From Bacteroidales bacterium (GTDB lineage Bacteria > Bacteroidota > Bacteroidia > Bacteroidales > JAAUTT01), in contig JAAUTT010000103.1 in assembly GCA_012031335.1 (NCBI GenBank), positions 1 through 9,608 on the forward strand: 9,608 bases of DNA, in the 5' to 3' direction. The position numbers were made by a program, and so were the translations under genes. This document shows positions 6,224-9,608 of this stretch, piece by piece; positions within the stretch are counted from its first letter, which is position 1, and every line of letters begins with the position of its first letter. The notes under the pieces were generated by a model. That model had not been told where the DNA came from. It searched no databases and worked only from the letters and a program-made list of their open reading frames with translations.

Positions 6224-8832
6224 TTATTCGATAAATGGTTTAGCTCCATCGTCAAAATAGACATGGATGAAACCTGATAGTGTTCTCGTTTCAATTCCTG
6301 TTAAACGTGGCTCAAAAATATCGCACATATAATAGTAAATACCGGTTGGAACAAATTTCTTTGAATCTGAATCTCTTCCATCCCAGTTAATATCTGCATT
6401 TTCAGTTTTATAAACCAGTTTACCCCATCGATTGAAAATTCTCATATTTACTTGTTTCACATAACCGTTAGGATTGTATGATTTGAAAATATCGTTGTAT
6501 CCATCTCCATTGGGTGTAAATACATTGGGCAGCTCATAACCGGCACAATTATCAACACAAACCAAAACAGAGGGCAGACTTTCGTTTCCAAAACTGTCAA
6601 TGGCAGCTACCTGATAGCATGCAGCAAGCGTTTCGGGCGAAATGTGTCTGTAAATAGTATCATTTGCACCCTGAATTTCTGCCAGCAATTGAACATCAGA
6701 ATTGATCTGATTCTTATAATAAATTTTATATGAACCACATCGTTTGCACAGGAATGGTTGGGATTATTCCAGCTTAATACATTCAGCGAACTATCACATT
6801 TGGACTCAACATTTAATACCGGAGGACACGGTTTCATTGTATCAATTGGTGTGGTACATGCAAAATGAGACCAATTCAGATTATCATACCTTGATCCGTT
6901 TAATTCCCTGAAACCATAGCTTTTTATCTTATAACAATATTGCTGACCGTTAGCCAGGTTCTGATCAACAAAGACTTCGGTATTGGTAGTGCCGATTGAA
7001 TCGAAATTTAATGTAAGTAAATTTTGCCGAAAAATTACGTAACTATTATTGAGCCAGGGTACATTTCGGGCAAACTGAATCTGAACCTGATTATCCATTG
7101 GCATTAATTCGGGATACATAGTCGATGCAACTTCTGCATTTCCAATTTGAAACCGGTTGCCAGGAGCATTATTGTATAATTCGACCTTGTATAGATAAGG
7201 ATATACCTCTGTGTTTAAACCTTTATCAATGATGAATGTGTCGAGCAGGTCGGGAGTTTGGTAAGTATTAATTATCTGAAAATCATTACCAAGGAGGTTA
7301 GTAGTTCTCGAAATAATATACTCATAAGGTCCCAGGGCAGGGATGGTGTCAAGTTTCAGAGGTTTAGCCCAGGAAACCAATATTTCTCCATCGTTGGTGC
7401 CTATTTTTGTGACGCTGGCATTCAGAAGAGATGGGTTGCCGGGAATAAGTGTTGTACAAGCTTCATCGGAAGGGTAGCTCTGAGCTCCGTCGGGGAAGAT
7501 AGCTACTATCCGGTAACAATAATTAATTCCAAGATTTAATCCTACACCCCTGTTATTATCAATAAATGTTGTAGTTTCTATTCCTCTTACTGTTCCGATA
7601 AGTTCATAACCTAGTCCCTGTCGTATTCCTCCTGCACAGCTATCGGTAACATTTGATATTGAAGAAGTACTTCTGTAAATTTCGTATCCACTCACTTTTT
7701 CACAGATACTTTTATCCCAACTCAGTGAAATAGTATTGTTACCAGGAACGGCCTGCAGGTTTTCAGGTCCCGGAGCCATAATACGGATATTAAAATTGTC
7801 GATGTCTACCAGCTTAAGTTCGGAGTTGTTGTCTTCCGATTTAATAACAACCATATAGGGTTGTTTCCGCACGTGATCGCAGGAAGTTTGCCAGCGAAAA
7901 ACAGAGGTTACTGAACCTTTTACTGATGGGTTGCTTGTAAATGTTGCAGGCGAATTCTTTAATTCAAAGGGCCCTCCAGTTGCTGTATGGACTATCTTAT
8001 CCGAATCCTGATCAGTACTGATAATGGTTAACCTTATGGAATCACCTGCAAGAACACACAAATCTTTTAAAGGAGGATTTACAGGCGGATTGTTTTTTGA
8101 ATTATAAACTTCCACCTGCATATCACGAATTATATTGTTTATTTTAACGCCCTTTCGCCATTCTTCGACATTCATGGCAATATTAAAGATACCCGAATCC
8201 ATTGGAGCATCCCAAACAAGATCGCCTGTTATTGAGTCTACATAAAGTTTTTTGGAGGCTCTTGGGAAGGTATAATTATCAATAGGTTTTCCATTTTCTT
8301 TGGTACAAATGGTTAATTTGTAGGATATACTATCGCCGTCTATATCAAAGGCCGCAGGATTATGAATAAAAGTGCGGCCAATAGCAGCTTTATCAATAGG
8401 ATAATTCAGTAAAACCGGTGTGTTATTTGTTCCAAGAACAGGGTTAATAACCATAGTTGTTTTAACAGAGAAAATAACATTCACCGAGTTCGGAATATTT
8501 ACCACGCCAAAGTTGCGGTTGGGATCCTGCATAACAATTTCGTAAGTACCTGGTCCGGGGAAAGTGTGGTTGACCATATAAACATTCTTTCTGTAAAAAT
8601 CCGGTAATTCGGTTTTGGTTAGTCTTGGAGCGACAGAATAAGTATTATCCCCCCATTGTATTTCCAAAGCGTCCCTGTCGGCAGCACTAAGAGTATAGGT
8701 AAAAGTTGTTATGGTAAATTCAAATTCATATTGCGAAATTTGCCGGTAAGTAATTTCTCCGGCTCGGTTATGTGTCGCCTTTGTTGTTAATGCTATCAAT
8801 AAAAAAAATAATCCGAGTATTGCCCTTTTCAT
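6224..8832 (-). CDS. T9SS type-B cargo protein with FN3-like repeats and gliding-motility C-terminal domain, frameshifted
   Basis: A large secreted protein of about 869 residues once a frameshift is repaired. The start at 8832 gives the signal peptide MKRAILGLFFLLIALTTKA; an in-frame ATG at 8910 would place 26 hydrophilic residues before it. Residues 20-130 are a PKD-like beta domain (IQWGDN, FPGPGTYEIVMQDP). Residues 130-245 and 250-350 are further beta/Ig-like domains, with a DIDGDS motif near 163-168. Four fibronectin-III-like repeats cover about 356-762 (for example LQAVPGNNTISLSWDKSICE). The end is a type-B T9SS sorting domain: NVFTPNGDGYND (about 770-781), MRIFNRWGKLVY, WDGRD, PTGIYYY and SGFIHVY. 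This domain directs export across the outer membrane and surface attachment or release in Bacteroidota; the FN3/PKD arrangement suggests adhesion or a structural role, not catalysis. One base is missing near 6721-6727, splitting off the last ~150 residues. The TPR gene follows 33 bases later. Confidence 0.85.
6721..6727 (-). other. Apparent -1 frameshift site in the T9SS cargo gene
   Basis: The upstream frame reads ...NDVVHIKF and then turns into unrelated residues ending at a stop at 6607. The other frame reads YYKNQINSDVQLLAEIQGAND and runs on into the sorting domain. Adding one A to the four-A run (four Ts at 6724-6727 on the plus strand) gives VVHIKIYYKNQINSDVQLL, exactly what an FN3 repeat should look like at this point. 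The ATG/TTG codons after the break, near 6688, are not a credible gene start because they fall inside that repeat. Confidence 0.8.
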
Positions 8833-8846
8833 GATTTCTTTTTTAT

Positions 8847-8920
8847 AACTGATGGGTATCCGGGTGAAAGGTAGTTTAATTTCTGCCTTTTTCTCCAAAA
8901 CACAACCCATCTGATCAGTT
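8847..8920 (-). repeat. Imperfect inverted repeat in the leader of the T9SS cargo gene
   Basis: AACTGATGGGT at 8847-8857 is complementary to ACCCATCTGATCAGTT at 8905-8920, apart from a 5-base bulge. It would give 7 + 4 paired bases around a loop of about 47 bases, ending 14 bases before the start codon. It could be a leader RNA structure or chance. Otherwise the 120-base gap between this gene and the upstream DUF6702-like gene shows no clear promoter. Confidence 0.25.
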
Positions 8921-8952
8921 GCTAAATTATGATTCCGATTCCGTTGTAATCC

Positions 8953-9441
8953 CTATATATTTAAATTTATTCTGTAATTATTAAAATTTAAACTGTATCC
9001 TTTTTCTTTTCCATCTATGCTAAGTATAACAAGGTTTGTCTGATTTTCAAAAACATCCAGCAGAAGTCCATTATCTATTTGTATGGATTTGACTTTTCCC
9101 TTAATTGGTGCAGTAAAAAAAAGTTTGATACCATCATCTTCAATTTCGTATTTTTTAAAAACCAGTGGAATAGCGGTTTTATTATTGATCTTTAGTGAAA
9201 ACATTTTACTGAAGTATTGATTCACATAATTTTCCCACTCGGGATGAATAGAATCTTTACCCAGGTTTAGCTGAATATTGTAATTGTGAATAAAAGCCAG
9301 TTCAAAATCATCAGTGAATGCTTTAACTGACATTTCTGCTGTTTTTCCTTTGGATGTATATTCGAAATTAAGAATTGAAACATGCACCGGATGCAGGAAA
9401 GTAAATGTTTTTAGAAATAATATTATCAGCAGTGATTTCAC
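8953..9441 (-). CDS. DUF6702-like exported protein
   Basis: A 162-residue protein of unknown function. It starts with a short hydrophobic export signal (MKSLLIILFLKTFTFL) followed directly by HPVHVSILNFEYTSKG, the HPVHVS hallmark I associate with DUF6702 of Bacteroidota. The rest is beta-rich (MSVKAFTDDFE, IQLNLGKD, PLVFKKYEIEDDGIKLFF, QTNLVILSIDG), consistent with a small periplasmic beta-sandwich. The start codon is GTG at 9441; a TAA lies upstream in frame and no ATG occurs before residue 37, so GTG is the only start that keeps the signal. The family is often found near exported proteins or metalloproteases, but no enzyme motif is seen here. It lies 120 bases upstream of the T9SS cargo gene on the same strand and is divergent from xerD. 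Confidence 0.78.
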   Translation of the reverse strand: MKSLLIILFLKTFTFLHPVHVSILNFEYTSKGKTAEMSVKAFTDDFELAFIHNYNIQLNLGKDSIHPEWENYVNQYFSKMFSLKINNKTAIPLVFKKYEIEDDGIKLFFTAPIKGKVKSIQIDNGLLLDVFENQTNLVILSIDGKEKGYSLNFNNYRINLNI

Positions 9442-9459
9442 CGGGTAAAAATTATCGAT

Positions 9460-9490
9460 TTTGTTACAAATTTAAAATTATTTACATTGT
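9460..9490 (+). promoter_or_regulatory. Weak candidate promoter for xerD overlapping the divergent promoter
   Basis: TTTG at 9460-9463 and TACATTGT at 9483-9490 are 19 bases apart, the consensus spacing, but the -7 box departs from TAnnTTTG at two positions. If real, it overlaps the minus-strand -7 box at 9467-9474, so the two divergent genes would compete for polymerase. Confidence 0.3.
9467..9474 (-). promoter_or_regulatory. -7 box of the DUF6702-like gene
   Basis: On the minus strand TAAATTTG matches the Bacteroidota -7 consensus TAnnTTTG exactly and ends 25 bases before the GTG start. The nearest TTG (complement of 9498-9500) lies 23 bases upstream of it, slightly far for a -33 element. 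Confidence 0.55.
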
Positions 9491-9527
9491 CATCAGGCAA
9501 TATTCACGATTATTAACAATAAAGAAG

Positions 9528-9608
9528 ATGGATTGGATCACTGAAATTAAAGAATTTTCAATTTTTCTCAAGTTGGAAAAATCTGTTTCGCCCAATACAC
9601 TCTCCGCT
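9528..9608 (+). CDS. xerD: XerD-type tyrosine recombinase, N-terminal fragment cut by the window end
   Basis: Only the first 27 codons are present, reading MDWITEIKEFSIFLKLEKS then VSPNTLSA. This matches the start of the SAM-like core-binding domain of XerC/XerD recombinases (pattern ..F..YL.LE+.LS.NT..AY). XerD resolves chromosome dimers at dif with XerC at the division site. The catalytic R-H-R-Y residues lie beyond the window, so XerD versus XerC or another integrase cannot be settled; Bacteroidota XerD proteins typically begin this way. It is divergent from the DUF6702-like gene. Confidence 0.72.
   Translation, partial: MDWITEIKEFSIFLKLEKSVSPNTLSA

Noticed and set aside
7258..7539. Plus-strand open frame inside the T9SS cargo gene
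   Set aside because: Antisense to a coherent FN3-like coding region, with no family resemblance.
8833..8910. Longer N-terminus for the T9SS cargo protein from the ATG at 8910
   Set aside because: It would put 26 hydrophilic residues before a clear signal peptide that begins at the ATG at 8832.
1..9608. Mobile element, defence system or CRISPR array
   Set aside because: No transposase, nuclease or reverse transcriptase genes, regularly spaced repeats or terminal inverted repeats were found. The XerD-type fragment at the right edge looks like the housekeeping recombinase, although its catalytic part is outside the window.

Overview
The window looks like chromosomal DNA of a Bacteroidota bacterium, most likely of the Bacteroidales/Marinilabiliales type. 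The reasons are an AT-rich sequence without Shine-Dalgarno sites, TAnnTTTG-type -7 boxes (4588-4595 on +, 9467-9474 on -), a type IX secretion (T9SS) type-B sorting domain, a short RRM/Gly-rich RNA-binding protein of the kind common in this phylum, and a GH88 lipoprotein. No mobile element, CRISPR array, rRNA or tRNA is visible.

Left part (1-4482), sugar metabolism. A possible minus-strand gene start lies at the left edge, followed by a terminator hairpin and a YghZ-type aldo/keto reductase (-). Divergent from the reductase is a GH88 unsaturated uronyl hydrolase lipoprotein (+). It converges, across a shared hairpin terminator, on a small outer-membrane beta-barrel gene (-). Divergent from that gene is a Tat-exported DUF2264 protein (+). 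GH88 plus DUF2264 points to breakdown of uronic-acid-containing polysaccharide in the periplasm, with the reductase possibly handling aldehyde products. No SusC/SusD pair, lyase or regulator is in the window, so a complete utilisation locus is not demonstrated.

Middle (4483-4996). A short RRM RNA-binding protein has its own promoter and a strong hairpin terminator, which also serves the convergent TPR gene.

Right part (4994-9608). On the minus strand, in transcription order, are a DUF6702-like exported protein, a large T9SS cargo protein with fibronectin-III-like domains and a gliding-motility-type C-terminal domain, and an exported TPR protein 33 bases downstream of it. All three have export signals and may form one transcription unit. 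Divergent at the right edge is the first 27 codons of a XerD-type tyrosine recombinase.

The most notable feature is sequence integrity. Four separate single-base frameshifts interrupt three unrelated genes: the barrel protein near 3028-3039, DUF2264 near 3586-3590 and 4169-4176, and the T9SS protein near 6721-6727. In each case the out-of-frame pieces still read as good family sequence. That pattern suggests uncorrected sequencing or assembly errors more than true gene decay, but it must be checked against reads. I see no convincing novel biological system.
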